From Augochlora pura (lineage: Eukaryota > Arthropoda > Insecta > Hymenoptera > Halictidae): 64,000 nt of DNA. Location: contig NC_135778.1 in NCBI RefSeq assembly GCF_028453695.1, positions 40,381,985 to 40,445,984 on the forward strand, read 5' to 3'. The notes under the pieces are model-generated. The model worked only from the letters and a program-made list of their open reading frames with translations. It ran no database searches and had not been told where the DNA came from. Made by a program: the position numbers and the translations under genes. Below, piece by piece: positions 36,547 through 46,310 of the stretch; positions within the stretch are counted from its first letter, which is position 1, and every line of letters begins with the position of its first letter.

Positions 36547-39500
36547 GGAGAGGTTAACTCTTTGGTCTCTCGGGCTCGCAATCAAGGGTCATTAATTAAT
36601 CTTTTGTGCTCGTGACCCGTGATACGAGCGTTGTAATTGTTTCGAGGGCAATTACCGTTGGAAATTGGGCAAATGTTTATGTTTAAGCGATTATTCAGAA
36701 AACTATTTACCCACGAAAATTCCGCCTCCATTTTTGCGCCACCGTATTTGGCAGAACCCCGGGATCCACTCGCAGAAAATTTAATATTCAATTCATACCA
36801 AAGTCCAATCTATATTCGATAATACTTGATAATAATTACCTTAATTTTTACAACAAAATTGCGTGACCGCGTCTCGTTGCTGATAAAATATTAAGTCTTT
36901 CGGAAAGTTCGTATTTGTGAAGCGAAAAAATATAATCAATTTTTCTTACATTCAATCCTTTGCACTAAAAGTGCAAAGCTTGACATAACCTTAAATGCTG
37001 GTAGGTAACATCCATAATAGCGCGGAGTACAAAGGGTTAATAATATTTATTATACAATTTAGTTTTGTCGCTAGTGGGAAAGTTACGAAAATGCGGTAAA
37101 ATGCGAGCGCGTGATTATGGTTGTGACTAGTCTGAATTTGGAATCGTACAAGGCAGAGCTGTTCGACATGCTTCGCGCGGTGGGTAATGGAACAGCCACG
37201 CGCCAAGGGCAAACCTACTGGCAACGTCTTACCGGAGAGCTGACGTCAGAGTAGAAAAACTCAAGTGTTTACGTTTTTTCATGCTAGGGTTCGTTCTATT
37301 TCTCTTAATCCCGACGTTATTTATGATAGGTCGCCGTTACTTTCTTCGGCCGACCAACGTGTAGTTACTAGCGAAGAGTTCCGCGAATACTTGAGGGACG
37401 TTGCTCGCGAAAGAAATTGGCAACGCTGTCCTAAAACTGCTCAAAATCTGCTCGAGATTTACGGGCTAAATAGTATATTAAATGAAGACAGTCTGAATTA
37501 TTCCATATCAGAGTTTATTAATTCTAAAGATCAAAATTTGTTTCAGACAGGCATTTCTGTATCGATATCTCGTTGAGAAATGTGTAGTAAAGCAAACGGG
37601 GCATATTTTGATTGAATCAACAGATTTGAAAAAAAGATATACAGTTTCATATACCTAACCTAACAGTATTATAACCTAATAGTATATAAGAGTATCTTTT
37701 GGGAAACCTTGTTTATCGGATTTCTTGTTACAGACAAAAGAAGTTCGGCCCGTTTCCCCGTGAAATTAGAATTTTTTTCTCGCGCGCGCGACGACGGCCG
37801 TTTTTGTTCGAAGGCCGCTCGATCGTGAAACGATTCCCGGGATCAATCACCCCCGTTGGTTACGTGTCCGATGGATCAAGTTTTTCCTCCGCCCTGCCGG
37901 CGGAAATTAAACGTAATTCGGGGAACAAACGCGGCCATAATAGCCGCGATAAATCCTCCGGCACAATGGGAACGGACAGCGCCTTTTATTTAGAGATTTC
38001 TGGCTCGCGGGAAATTCCGTATCCCAGGGTACCATCCCTCTGCTACCGAAACGGAAACTGATCACGCGTAACACGCGGCACGAGGAACGCGACCGGTCCG
38101 CCCTCTCTGTAGCCGCGATCTATTTACCCTGTTAATTAAAATCTCATTAACCGGACTCGCGTCCGCTCCTTCCCGCCGTCGTCGTCGACGACGTCCACCC
38201 TAACCTCCCCACCGTTCGACCAACTGACGTAAACCGGTTAATCAATCGCCTTCGATTTCTCCTTTTCTTCGGGGAATTCTTAACGCTGTCGATTGGTCGC
38301 AGTCGTTAATCGAATCTGAGAATTCCCACTGCGACCCAAACCGTTCGTTGTTGCGCACCGCTCCTGCGAAACTTAAGGAGCGAAATGTTTCTCGTCGACG
38401 GGAAACACCGTGTTTTCTGTTCGAGTGTTATACGACCGGCGAAACTCGAGCCGCGAAACTTTGGGGGCTTGGAGAGCGCGGAGGGTAATTTCTGACAGTG
38501 AACGTTTCGAGAACGGGAATTATTTCGAGAGCGGGAATTGTTTCGAAAGCGAGAATTGTTTCGACCAAAAATCGATGGAAGATTTGTTCATCGCACGAGC
38601 CATGTCTCTCGCATATTTATAACGAATTACGGAAATATTCTAGCGAAAGGATGTTCACTGTTGTCGAAATTGCTCCAAAAAGAATTGTACTTGTATCGGA
38701 AGATATGCACGATTGCAAGCTGCACGAAACAGCCGAATAATTCTTTCATTGAAGGGTAGCTTTGAAAGATTTGAGATTGAAGCCTAATATACCCAATAGT
38801 TTGATTCAAAAAATCATAAAAAAATCTCAGGCCGTTTTACGGTAATGTACCTTCCGGGGTCGTAAAGTAGACACTTTGAGCTTCAATTTAAGTTACTTGA
38901 AGTCCAAATTGCTAAACGGGAAAGTTGTTGAAAAGTCCCCCAAAGTCCAAAAATGAGCACCAGACGGCCTAATACCCCCGATTATTTGATTCAAAAAATC
39001 ATAAAAAAATCCCAGGCCGTTTTACGGTAATGTACCTTCCGGGGTCGTAAAGTAGACACTTTGAGCTTCAATTTAAGTTACTTGAAGTCCAAATTGCTAA
39101 ACGGGAAAGTTGTTGAAAAGTCCCCCAAAGTCCAAAAATGAGCACCAGACGGCCTAATACCCCCGATTATTTGATTCAAAAAATCATAAAAAAATCCCAG
39201 GCCGTTTTACGGTAATGTAGTTTCCGAGGTCGTAAAGTAGACACTTTGAGCTTCAATTTCAGGTACTTGAAGTCCAAATTGCTCCACGGGAAAGTTATTG
39301 AAAAGTCCCCCAAAGTCCAAAAATTAGCCCCAGACGGCCTAATACCATCGTTTATGTCATTCAAAAAATCATAAAAAAATCCCAGAACGTTTTACGGTAA
39401 TGTAGCTTCCGATATCGTAAAGTAGATACTTTGAGCTTCAATTTAAGGTACCCGAAGTCCAAATTTCTCCACGGGAAAGTTGTTGAAAAGTCGCCCAAAA

Positions 39501-42500
39501 TCAAAAAATGAGCCCCAGGCGGCCTAACACACCCAATAGTTTGATTCAAAAAATCATAAAAAAATCCCGGGCCGTTTTACGGTAATGTACCTTCCGGGGT
39601 CGTAAAGTAGACACTTTCAGCTTCAATTGAGCCGAGATTTACTTGCAAGACCTTCTTAACCCCTTGAGTACAATAGAGTTCGATACGCACTGTCTTATGG
39701 CAATAATAATAATAAATTAAATTCTTGTCGTATGATGAATTACGTAGTACGCCGGGAACGGCAAATTTTATTATATTTTATTATATTATATTTTATTATA
39801 CGTCAATGATAGATACACGAAATGTTCATTTCAAATCTGTCTCGTTATTATAGTGCAAGGGGTTAAAACGATCCTACGTAATTAAACTAGACTATAAATA
39901 CAGCCTTAAACCTGATTTTTTAATTCTAGAAATACGTATATTCTCTACAGTGAATCGTTGAATTTTCCCCGTTTCCATAGCAGTTTTACTTGCGTAACAA
40001 TGACGTTACAATAATACCAAAATAATTAGGCAGGATCAAGACCGCCTACGCCGAGCCAATTGCTTGCGCTAACTCCGCGAGCATTGCATCACTCTTCGTC
40101 GTCTTTTCAATACAGTGAATAAAGGGACCGTTGTGTTACTATAAAATCGACGTGAAATCGCGTATTTCGCAACGACGCGATAGATAAAATAGACAAAACA
40201 ATTTTTACGGCGGCGAATCCTAGCGTGTAGACATTCGCATGGCGAGTACGGCCGAGGAGCCGGCGACGTTGCTCGAATCGTCGTAAACGAACCGTATTGT
40301 TGCCAGCCGAAAGAAAAACTGCGAGCACCTGTTATTTTGACCGGTCGCTAGGCGACCTGTAACGATATGCTTGTATGCGCCTCGCTAACGTCGGTTTGGT
40401 TAAAATATTAAATGTTTTGCATGGAGCACGATTTAATGGACGCACGTGCACACACGCCTTCCATATATCTTTCATATTATGGGAGTCGCCGCGGCCCCAC
40501 GCAACTTCGAACTAAGCACGCTTTCATGCATATTGATGTAATTATTCGAAAATTTATATATAATTCCCTGTTACGGCGGCGAGATACATCGCCCGGCGCA
40601 TTAAATTCCGCTCGGCGATTCGACAAGACGCGCGATACCGATCGAATTATTTATTCGACGATCAGCGTAACTTTAATGCTGCTTATTATTTATTTATCAG
40701 ATTATTTTGCGTGAAATGTGTGTAATAACTTGTATATATTACCGAAGAAACGCGTTGTTTAAAAGCTATTAAAACAAAGATTTTACTGGCGAGTAAACCC
40801 TCCTGTAACATAACCTCTTCAGGGATGAATTTTTGTAGCAGTGAACAATGCATTTGTTTCTTTTCCTTTATACTTAGAATATCAATTAGAGTTTTAAGAA
40901 AACTAAACGTACAGTGCCAGTATCCTTGAAAAGGTTAAGAACTATAATTTAAATAATAACCATAAAAATATTCCAATCATTAGGCCAAAAATTACTATAA
41001 TAATAATATATTATTATAGTAGCTTTTACGAAATTATTCGGTTTTAAAAGCTGTTCGAACATTTTGACAAACCACCGTACATATAAAAATGTGTCCGTAA
41101 TAATAATAATAATAAAAAGAAAATAATTTATAAAAAGAAAGATAACTAACGAAATGTACCAAAAGACAGAACAAGTGTATATTAAGGAAGAAAACAATGC
41201 AACGACGAAATGAATATAATTAACTACTGTCCGCAATCAGAAATTTTAAAAAAATGAATCGGCTAACCTACAAATGTTCAAGGAAGCGTACGAGATTCCC
41301 TCCAGGTCAGGAAAACGTGTTAAACGGTATCGTTATTGTCCAGCGACCGTATCTGTGCGCGGAATGGCTGCCAGTTTAACCGCGCTCCGTAATAAAGATG
41401 AATTCGTAATAACGTTTGTCCGTGGTTGCGCGGGCGGTTGGCGTACGTTCAACATTCGCGAGCGTAATGTTGCAAATACCGTTGAACAGGGGGGGCGAGG
41501 GTTCATGAATACGTTACGTACCTCCGTACTTGTGGCAGTATGTGCTGGGACGTGGCCTTACACGCTTCTACGCAGTCCCGGCGTAGCCTTCGGACTTTCT
41601 CCCGCAGCTCCGGACAATCGCGGTGCTGGCCGATGTTTATCAACAGGTCGCGGAATTGCGCTACCTGGCTGTTGATGTCCTGTATTTGCTGCGAACGGAA
41701 ATCGGGTACGACGGATTAACGATTCTGTTCCCTAAGACTGTTAACTCTGTCTTTCGAGTTAGGCGAGGGAGATCAAGCGACAATGCGACAATAATAGAGC
41801 GACAACGGCGCACGGTGGTCCGGATTAGCGTAAGGTTATGTTAGATCAATTTACCAAAAAATGAACTTTCACACATCGATCTGTATTGAATAATATAAAC
41901 TAATTCTTAAACGTCTACCAGCCTCAAAAAATAGAAATATTTGCATGATTTATTTTGTAATAGAAATGACGGTTCAAAGTCGGACTTCCTAAGAACAGTG
42001 GTTTTCGTCAAAAATAACTGCATTTCTTCTTTTCGATGTAGCGATGTGACAGTAATAAAATTAATTTATTTTTTCTTAATTAATCCTTAATCTAACATCA
42101 TTTCATTGATCGATCCAAGTTTTGCGTTTATATCTTTTACGAATGTTATGGGGCAATGGCACACCTTCCGTCAATTCAGACCACTGCGCGGCGTCGCTCT
42201 GATATTCAACGACAGAATGGATTTAGGGTATCCGGGGGGCAGAAATCGAACGATTCGTTAAGCACGCGGCTAATACGGCCGGCCGAAATGCAAATGGAAA
42301 TAATGCTTGGAGGCCGGGAAAACGTGGCCGCGGCAGAATCGTTATCGCGTTCCCCGCGAACCTTCTGAAAGACCAAAGAACGTTTCTCGTCGCATGCGTC
42401 GGTTAGCCCTGATAGCTCCGAGCCCGGGGGGTTATAAATATGCAACAGGTTCAACGATATTGCCACTATCTATTTTGTTTCGTTCGATTGCGAGCGGTCG

Positions 42501-43875
42501 GATACTGGGAAACATCGTTTCGCGAAAACGGTGATAGTTTTATGCACTTAGAAATGTATATTTGAGACAACGATGCTCCTAGCTTATTTTCTTAAAAAAG
42601 TCGGCAGGATTATGGGACTTTGAATATTTAATTTCAATTGTTAATTAGCACTGTTCGCTTTAGTATATATATCTTATTAAATAGATTAAGAATTCAATAT
42701 TCGGCGCTGGTAAAATATTGTAAGAAAGGAAAACATGCTTTAAAGGAATTCGAGAAATTCTACACAATTTTTAAAAAATACACGAAAGCGCTTGCAAAAT
42801 TTCGACTAAAACTTCAAACTGTCTCTGCCTTCTGTACTTTTACAGTGTCCCAACCCCGCGACTGTAATAGACCGACTACCCTTTCAGTTAGGGCCTATAA
42901 AGCCGCGGGGCGTAAAGACATCAACGTCGCCGATAAATTTTAACTTAACAGTTTCAGGGTTTATTAAACTATTTCATCCTGTCCGATAAGAAGTCGCTCC
43001 CCCGCTCGAAAGCCTTGAGCTTTTTTCCATAATTCCAATTTCGCTGAATATCCGCGTTCGCGCGATCCATCATTGTTAACGCCGCGCGGCCGTCGCGTAA
43101 ACGCGGGGCGACACAATTTTTGTGGTTCCACGTTAAATAATTCATCTCCGCGGTGAGACACAATCGATAGAACAAATTTAGTTAAGGGCTGCGAGAGCCC
43201 CAAGGCGGTTGAAAGAATAACAACCGCGACAAACGTTCGCTGGTAAGTACGCTCCCGGTCTCCATGCATTATTCCATCGCCTAATCTGCGAGCTATGGTT
43301 GCGGGAGTGGTCTGGTTCAACTCGACGATGTTTAGACGTTGTTATCGACCCTTTGTCGAGTGACGATATCTTTGATCCTGTTAATCATGTAGCGAAAACA
43401 ATCGGATGTTATTTTTTGGCATAGAGTCGCTATCACTATTGTTTTTCTTTAACCCTTTGCCGCACCATTTTCTTTGCAACTACTATGACTATTTTCGATC
43501 GCACTAATTTCTTAGAATAGGATAGAATTGGATAGACGGCACGCGACGCGACACGGTATTTCGTCACATTAATCAAAACCAGGAATCGTCGCGATAGTAA
43601 TTTCGCGATATTTATATGTTATATAATTTCGCGATTATTTTTCAATAACCTTCCCCACGGAAGGGGAAAACTAACGGTATTTAGGGTTGCCAAGAAAAGT
43701 AGGAACAGCACAGAAAAGTATGAACAATACAGAAAATGAAAAAAATTACCGTAAGCACAGCTTTCTCCGTCTTCTCGGTCTTGTCATCTTGCGCCTGTGT
43801 CTGCGGCTGAGTCTCCACCGACGTCTGCGTTTTCGTTTGGCTGTTGCTGACCGACGGTATCGGCGACTCCGTCAT
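17725..43875 (-). CDS. RGS7BP: R7BP orthologue, regulator of G-protein signalling 7-binding protein (five exons, 260 aa)
   Basis: Reading the - strand, coding exons are 43875-43750, 41688-41522, 29894-29758, 28518-28342 and 17900-17725. All introns are GT-AG with matching phases (0, 2, 1, 1); the sum is 783 bases, 260 residues plus stop, against about 257 in human R7BP. Residues 43-97 (QIQDINSQVAQFRDLLINIG, then CPELREKVRRLRRDC) align with the family pattern QEFNTQVALYRELV...CP.LR. The central exons encode helical segments of the syntaxin-like fold, and the C-terminus FCCTARTNYV carries a Cys-Cys pair (252-253) after aromatic and basic residues, like the palmitoylated tail of vertebrate R7BP. 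Known role: R7BP binds R7-family RGS-G-beta-5 complexes and tethers them to the plasma membrane of neurons, tuning Gi/o signalling. Identification rests on remembered family similarity and on the exon logic; start choice is discussed under exon 1. Confidence 0.88.
17932..18208. mobile_element. piggyBac-like MITE abutting the R7BP last exon
   Basis: TTAA 17932-17935 then CCCTTTGCACTAT; the far end TATAGTGCAAGGGGCTAA is the inverted repeat with TTAA changed to CTAA. The interior has three short GATTCAAATTTTCTTTC-type units that recur near 27745-27790. The element lies in R7BP intron 4, only 31 bases from the 3' splice site of exon 5. Confidence 0.75.
18295..18360. mobile_element. One-ended piggyBac-like MITE fragment
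   Basis: TTAA at 18295-18298 followed by CCCTTTGCGCTCCGCTG. No matching inverted end was found downstream, so this is a truncated copy; its inner limit is arbitrary. Confidence 0.5.
18680..18740. repeat. Short dispersed repeat, GTTCCCCCGGGCTCCCAT motif (copy 2)
   Basis: ACTTTATTTATCAAAGAATG followed by TTCCCCCGGGCTCCCATA and ATGCCCAT; same layout as the copy near 7630-7680. Confidence 0.6.
19425..19475. repeat. GTACTAAT short tandem repeat
   Basis: GTACTAATGTAC words repeat about six times. Low-complexity sequence within R7BP intron 4. Confidence 0.7.
19785..19915. repeat. TTTGGAATTTATTATT tandem repeat
   Basis: About six units of roughly 20-24 bases containing ATTTGGAATTTATTATTTAG; AT-rich, no coding content. 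Confidence 0.8.
20589..20640. mobile_element. One-ended piggyBac-like MITE fragment
   Basis: TTAACCCTTTGAAATATAAT then AACGAGTC resembles the left end of the elements at 8225 and 34653. No opposite end was found. Confidence 0.5.
20868..20945. repeat. 20-bp tandem repeat ATAGCAAAGAAATTGCTAAA
   Basis: ATAGCAAAGA starts at 20871, 20891 and 20911, with ATAGCAAATA at 20931, giving an exact 20-base period over almost four units. Confidence 0.85.
21815..22020. repeat. AT tandem repeat GTAATATATCGTATCTATAT
   Basis: Six or so units of about 32 bases, each with TTATTATGTAATATATCGTA. The array ends in an inverted copy (ATAATATAATATAGATAC), so the right edge can fold back on the array. Confidence 0.8.
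22727..23074 (-). mobile_element. Internally deleted mariner-like element
   Basis: Read on the - strand, one end is CAGGTTGTCCCATAAGTTTT and the other, inverted, is AGGTATATATAGGCCATAAG then ATTCTTCC. The two ends share CCATAAG(T/A)TT(T/C)TTCC in the correct orientation for terminal inverted repeats. Between them, 22808-22891 encodes the C-terminus of a mariner-type transposase, GQPKEGIMRLLEKWKKVIEQ then NGSYIT and stop, like the EKW.KVIE.NG.Y end of that family. The catalytic DDD region is absent, so the element is about 350 bp and non-autonomous. Mariner family is inferred from these two signals. Confidence 0.7.
24288..24303. mobile_element. One-ended MITE remnant, right end
   Basis: CAATGCAAGGGGTTAA at the end of an AT-rich stretch matches the right terminus of the piggyBac-like family. 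The left end is not identifiable. Confidence 0.4.
25670..26150. repeat. CT/TCTG microsatellite cluster
   Basis: Runs of TCTCTC with TCTG and CTTCG interruptions are dense at 25670-25700 and 25965-26150. Long open frames through it are low-complexity Ser/Leu artefacts. Confidence 0.85.
26893..26986. repeat. 94-bp inverted-repeat element (GACGAGTATATTCGTC arms)
   Basis: Outer inverted ends CCTATGAT / ATCATAGG enclose inner arms TGACGAGTATATTCGTC and GACGAATATACTCATC (reverse complement differing at two positions), with GTCACGGAGAAGTGAC between them. The symmetry at three levels suggests a tiny MITE or a structured element; no TTAA or other target duplication is visible. Confidence 0.65.
28342..28518 (-). 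CDS. RGS7BP: R7BP coding exon 4
   Basis: Acceptor CCCGCTTCAG|ATTCCC, donor GATATAG|GTAACC. Residues 145-202 include the acidic helix KKDSEEIRGLINELQEFMP, aligning with the vertebrate DMREMKNLLSKLRETMP segment. Confidence 0.9.
29758..29894 (-). CDS. RGS7BP: R7BP coding exon 3
   Basis: Acceptor CGGTTTACAG|AACCCC, strong donor TTACG|GTGAGT. It encodes residues 99-143 (TPDIGIPVECPNLMLLFNVV then QLFLRELCKSENL), corresponding to the helix with the PEICRLYIQLQCCLE-like stretch in vertebrates. Confidence 0.9.
30415..30460. repeat. Short dispersed repeat, TTTCCCCGGGCTCATAT motif (copy 3)
   Basis: ATTTATTTATCAAATCCTG followed by TTTCCCCGGGCTCATATGG, as in copies 1 and 2; lies in R7BP intron 2. Confidence 0.55.
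32754..32830. mobile_element. One-ended piggyBac-like MITE fragment
   Basis: TTAA at 32754-32757 followed by CCCTTTGCACTCGAAGCCAT. No inverted partner was found within the next kilobase. Confidence 0.5.
34653..34903. mobile_element. piggyBac-like MITE, 251 bp, nearly intact
   Basis: TTAA 34653-34656 then TCCCTTGCACTATAATAACG; right end TAGTGCAAGGGGTTAA, TTAA at 34900-34903. It shares interior sequence with the copies at 8225 and 50560 (AAGATATTAAGGACAAATAA, GCAGCA), so it serves as the best local reference for this subfamily. Confidence 0.82.
36502..36550. repeat. (GA)n microsatellite
   Basis: An uninterrupted AG run from about 36509 to 36536, with imperfect GAGAG(A/G)GAG flanks. Confidence 0.9.
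36953..37040. mobile_element. Short MITE-like remnant
   Basis: CAATCCTTTGCACTAAAAGT at the left and GGAGTACAAAGGGTTAA at the right resemble the TTAA/CCCTTTGCAC ends of the family, only 88 bases apart and with a decayed left TTAA. It sits 31 bases before the 526-bp ORF-bearing repeat. Confidence 0.4.
37072..37597. repeat. 526-bp dispersed repeat with ORF fragments, copy A
   Basis: Nearly identical to 61537-62060; similarity starts at TAGTGGG and ends at about AAAG(C/A)AAAC. On the + strand it holds two adjacent open frames. The first is a 59-codon frame at 37075-37254, including VTSLNLESYKAELFDMLRAV and ending LTGELTSE at TAG. The second is a 103-codon frame at 37265-37576, including TSEEFREYLRDVARERNW. 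The peptide composition looks protein-like rather than random, but I do not recognise the family. No terminal inverted repeats, poly(A) tail or target duplication are visible. It could be a fragment of an unclassified transposon or an old duplicated gene piece. Confidence 0.7.
38780..39630. repeat. 185-bp satellite array, about 4.6 units
   Basis: GATTCAAAAAATCATAAAAA (or a close variant) starts at 38803, 38988, 39173, 39358 and 39543, an exact 185-base period four times over. The first two units differ by only about one base; later ones diverge by several percent. Each includes GGCCGTTTTACGGTAATGTA and GGTCGTAAAGTAGACACTTT. The array lies inside R7BP intron 2. Open frames within it repeat once per unit and are artefacts. 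Confidence 0.93.
39656..39866. mobile_element. piggyBac-like MITE next to the satellite
   Basis: TTAA 39656-39659 then CCCCTTGAGTACAATAGAG; right end CTCGTTATTATAGTGCAAGG followed by GGTTAA, TTAA at 39863-39866. Ends are imperfect inverted repeats. The left end is about 25 bases from the last satellite unit. Confidence 0.75.
41522..41688 (-). CDS. RGS7BP: R7BP coding exon 2
   Basis: Acceptor TTCCGTTCGCAG|CAAATA and strong donor CGGAG|GTACGT. It encodes the first amphipathic helices, residues 43-97 and part of Arg98. This is the segment most like vertebrate R7BP/R9AP. Confidence 0.9.
43449..43520. mobile_element. One-ended piggyBac-like MITE fragment
   Basis: TTAA at 43449-43452 followed by CCCTTTGCCGCACCATTTTC, in R7BP intron 1. 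No inverted partner was seen. Confidence 0.45.
43750..43875 (-). CDS. RGS7BP: R7BP coding exon 1
   Basis: ATG at 43875-43873 opens a 42-residue Thr/Gln/Glu-rich, probably disordered N-terminus (MTESPIPSVSNSQTKTQTSV and following) ending at donor CTTACG|GTAATT, phase 0. The frame also stays open upstream to an ATG at 44001, through a CAA-repeat and a hairpin. I prefer 43875 because the upstream part looks like leader sequence, but the longer start is possible. Confidence 0.72.
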
Positions 43876-43906
43876 TATTTCGCCGCAGGCTGCGCCCCGC
43901 CGTTCG

Positions 43907-43938
43907 ATTGTCAATTGCCGCCGCCGGCAATCGACAAT
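43907..43938 (-). promoter_or_regulatory. Stem-loop in probable R7BP 5' leader
   Basis: Arms 43907-43920 (ATTGTCAATTGCCG) and 43925-43938 (CGGCAATCGACAAT) pair over 14 bases with one G-T or A-C type mismatch and a four-base loop. In the R7BP transcript this hairpin would end about 30 bases before the preferred start codon. Confidence 0.5.
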
Positions 43939-43982
43939 ATCACAGGACGTTGCTGTTGTTGTTGTTGTTGCACCACAAATAT

Positions 43983-44006
43983 ACGCGGTGTTATGAAACA
44001 CCGCGT
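43983..44006 (-). promoter_or_regulatory. Perfect 10-bp stem-loop upstream of R7BP
   Basis: ACGCGGTGTT and AACACCGCGT are exact reverse complements separated by ATGA. An upstream in-frame ATG for R7BP (44001-43999) is inside this hairpin. Confidence 0.5.
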
Positions 44007-46207
44007 GGTATTGAAATGATTAAGGCGGTCCCGCGGCTAGCTCCTCGGTTCGCCGTCGCGACGGACCACGAAAGGATTCAGCGTCCACGAACTGCCCGAA
44101 CACGGTCCCATGAATTCCAAACGCGCGATTTTAGAATCTCTGTGAAATTCCGCTCGTATTCGGCGACACGACTGTCGACCAGAGACACTGTTACCGCGGT
44201 GCTGTTCTTATTAAACAACTGTCTTGGACGACGTTCCGGGACGCGGCACGATCCGACGACGATCTCCGCCAGCGACATCGCCGAGAGAGGTATATGAATC
44301 TCGCGGCTCGGGACCAACCTTCTGCCGATGGCTAGGCTTGGACCTGTCATGTGAATATTGAGAAAGATGCGGGGGATTCGGGAGATATGGAGTAAGAGGA
44401 TCGTGAGTTCGAAAGGGTAGGATCTAAGACGTTTTCGGGTAGGATTTGCGATGTTTTCGGCTGAGATGGAGAAAGGTTAGCTATCGAAATTAGTGCTTTG
44501 GTGAGAGAGAAGCGATTAGGATGAAGAGCTTGTTTCGATGCTATAAAATGATGCTACAAAATGATGCTACATGAACCACATAGCTGCGTCGATATATTTA
44601 GAAGATAAATTTTGTTACTAAAAATTATCCTATAGCTTGCGAAATTTATGACTATGTCACGATAAGCAATTTGACGTAAATCATAGAAGTATTTAGAAGC
44701 TAGAAGACATCTTTAAAACCTGTAGCTAGGATTTATACAAATTTCCCCTAAAATAGTCACAGATGACAAAATGTCGAAATATCAGAATCATTACTACAAT
44801 TAAAAGAATTAATTAGTACGAGCTTAGAGAAAAAATTAAGAAAAATACAGGGAACGTGTGGACGCGTAGTAGACGACGGAAAGTTATCAAGATCTCCTTG
44901 GAAACTATCACGATGAAACTCTTGGAGAATTTAGGCTTGCGCCTGTCACGTGAACATTTAGCGACAAGAATGCTCGAAAGCTATCGAAGACTAAAGTAAA
45001 CACAGAAATCTGGGACACAAGTCCATCTCTAAGATCTCCGATCAGGAACGGTTAAAAAGTCTCTACAAAAAAAAGAAAAAAAACTAAAAAAAAAGAAACT
45101 AGCAAGATCGCTGGTGATGAGAACGAAGAGAGAGCATCGATCAGGATCAAGCCTTTCTTCACGAATAATCGTGTTACAAAGTTGGATGTAGTTCTACAGG
45201 ATTTTCGATCAAGGAACTCTTAGGGTACGGTGTAAGAAAAAGGAAGCACTGTTTCATCGGCGATGGGAATAAAAAAGGAGATCGATCACGATAGAACCTT
45301 TGTACAGCTTGTCCCTGTCACGTGAACGTCAGCGATGTGAGCACAACTTCAGACCTGGCAAACAAGGTAGCCTATATAGAGTCTTCGATCAAGAACAGTT
45401 AAGGGAGAGGGAGGGGGCCGCAGACAAGAGAAAATATCGACATCGCTCGGGCGAAGGGAGCAAAACGAGGATCTATCGTGTAACGGGCGGCCGTCGTTAT
45501 CGCGCGAACATTAGGAAGGGATTCTAAGGGCGCGGGAGACGCGCGATGAAGTAACGACACCTGGTAACGCGAGGCGGCTGATGAAATCGGAATTATCAAA
45601 ATATGAAGAGGAGAATCGAGATCACTGGTTCGCGGATGGCGGGAATGCCATAGTTTTGCTTGTCCCCGTTGCGCTGACTTTAAAAGAGACGAGAAATATG
45701 GAGAAGATAAGGAAGATAAGGGGTAGCTTAAACACTGAAAACCTGCGGTCACGAAGAACGAGGTCTCGAAGAACAGTCACGAGGAGGTAGCTAAGTAGTA
45801 GCTAAGTGATCACTGGTTCACTGGCGGGAAAAAGGTGATCGAACGAAATGACAGCCGCGCGATGATTACTGATTATTGATTAGTCCTTATGGCAACGTGG
45901 ACAAGATTCGCTCGAGCGGAGCAGTCTCGGCAGGAACCTGGTGAAATTGTACGCGTTGTCCTGATACGTGGCGATCGTCCTCTTCGACGCTGGCCTCATG
46001 TTTCGGGTTCTCGGGGCGAGACGTCCCCTTGGATCGACGGTCTCCCCTCGCGGGGGGTACACCTCGATCCGCCAGGAACTGGCGGGATGATCCTCGCCGA
46101 AGGACTCTCACCGCATCGTTTCGAGGAGCGCACTTCCGGCGGTACGGTATGCGCGCCGTGCCAGCACACGCGACAAACTGAAACGTGGGTTTCGGAGCTC
46201 TTTCACT

Positions 46208-46310
46208 GCCCTCTCTCTCTCTCTCTCTCTCTTTTTGGAACGACAGCGCGTGCTTGTCTCTCTCTCTCTCTCTCTCTCTCCTTCCCACTCTCCCTCTCTC
46301 TCTCTTTCTT
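46208..46310. repeat. (TC)n microsatellites
   Basis: Two runs of TCTCTC, at about 46212-46232 and 46256-46280, with further CTCTCTCTC at 46290-46306. Confidence 0.9.

Larger units (their letters stand above)
29895..41521. other. R7BP intron 2 (11.6 kb)
   Basis: No nested gene was recognised. The intron holds MITEs at 32754 (one-ended), 34653-34903 and 39656-39866, a GA microsatellite, one copy of the 526-bp ORF-bearing repeat and the 185-bp satellite. GC-rich stretches with long open frames (for example about 31200-31800 and 32200-33400) show no recognisable domain. Confidence 0.5.
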
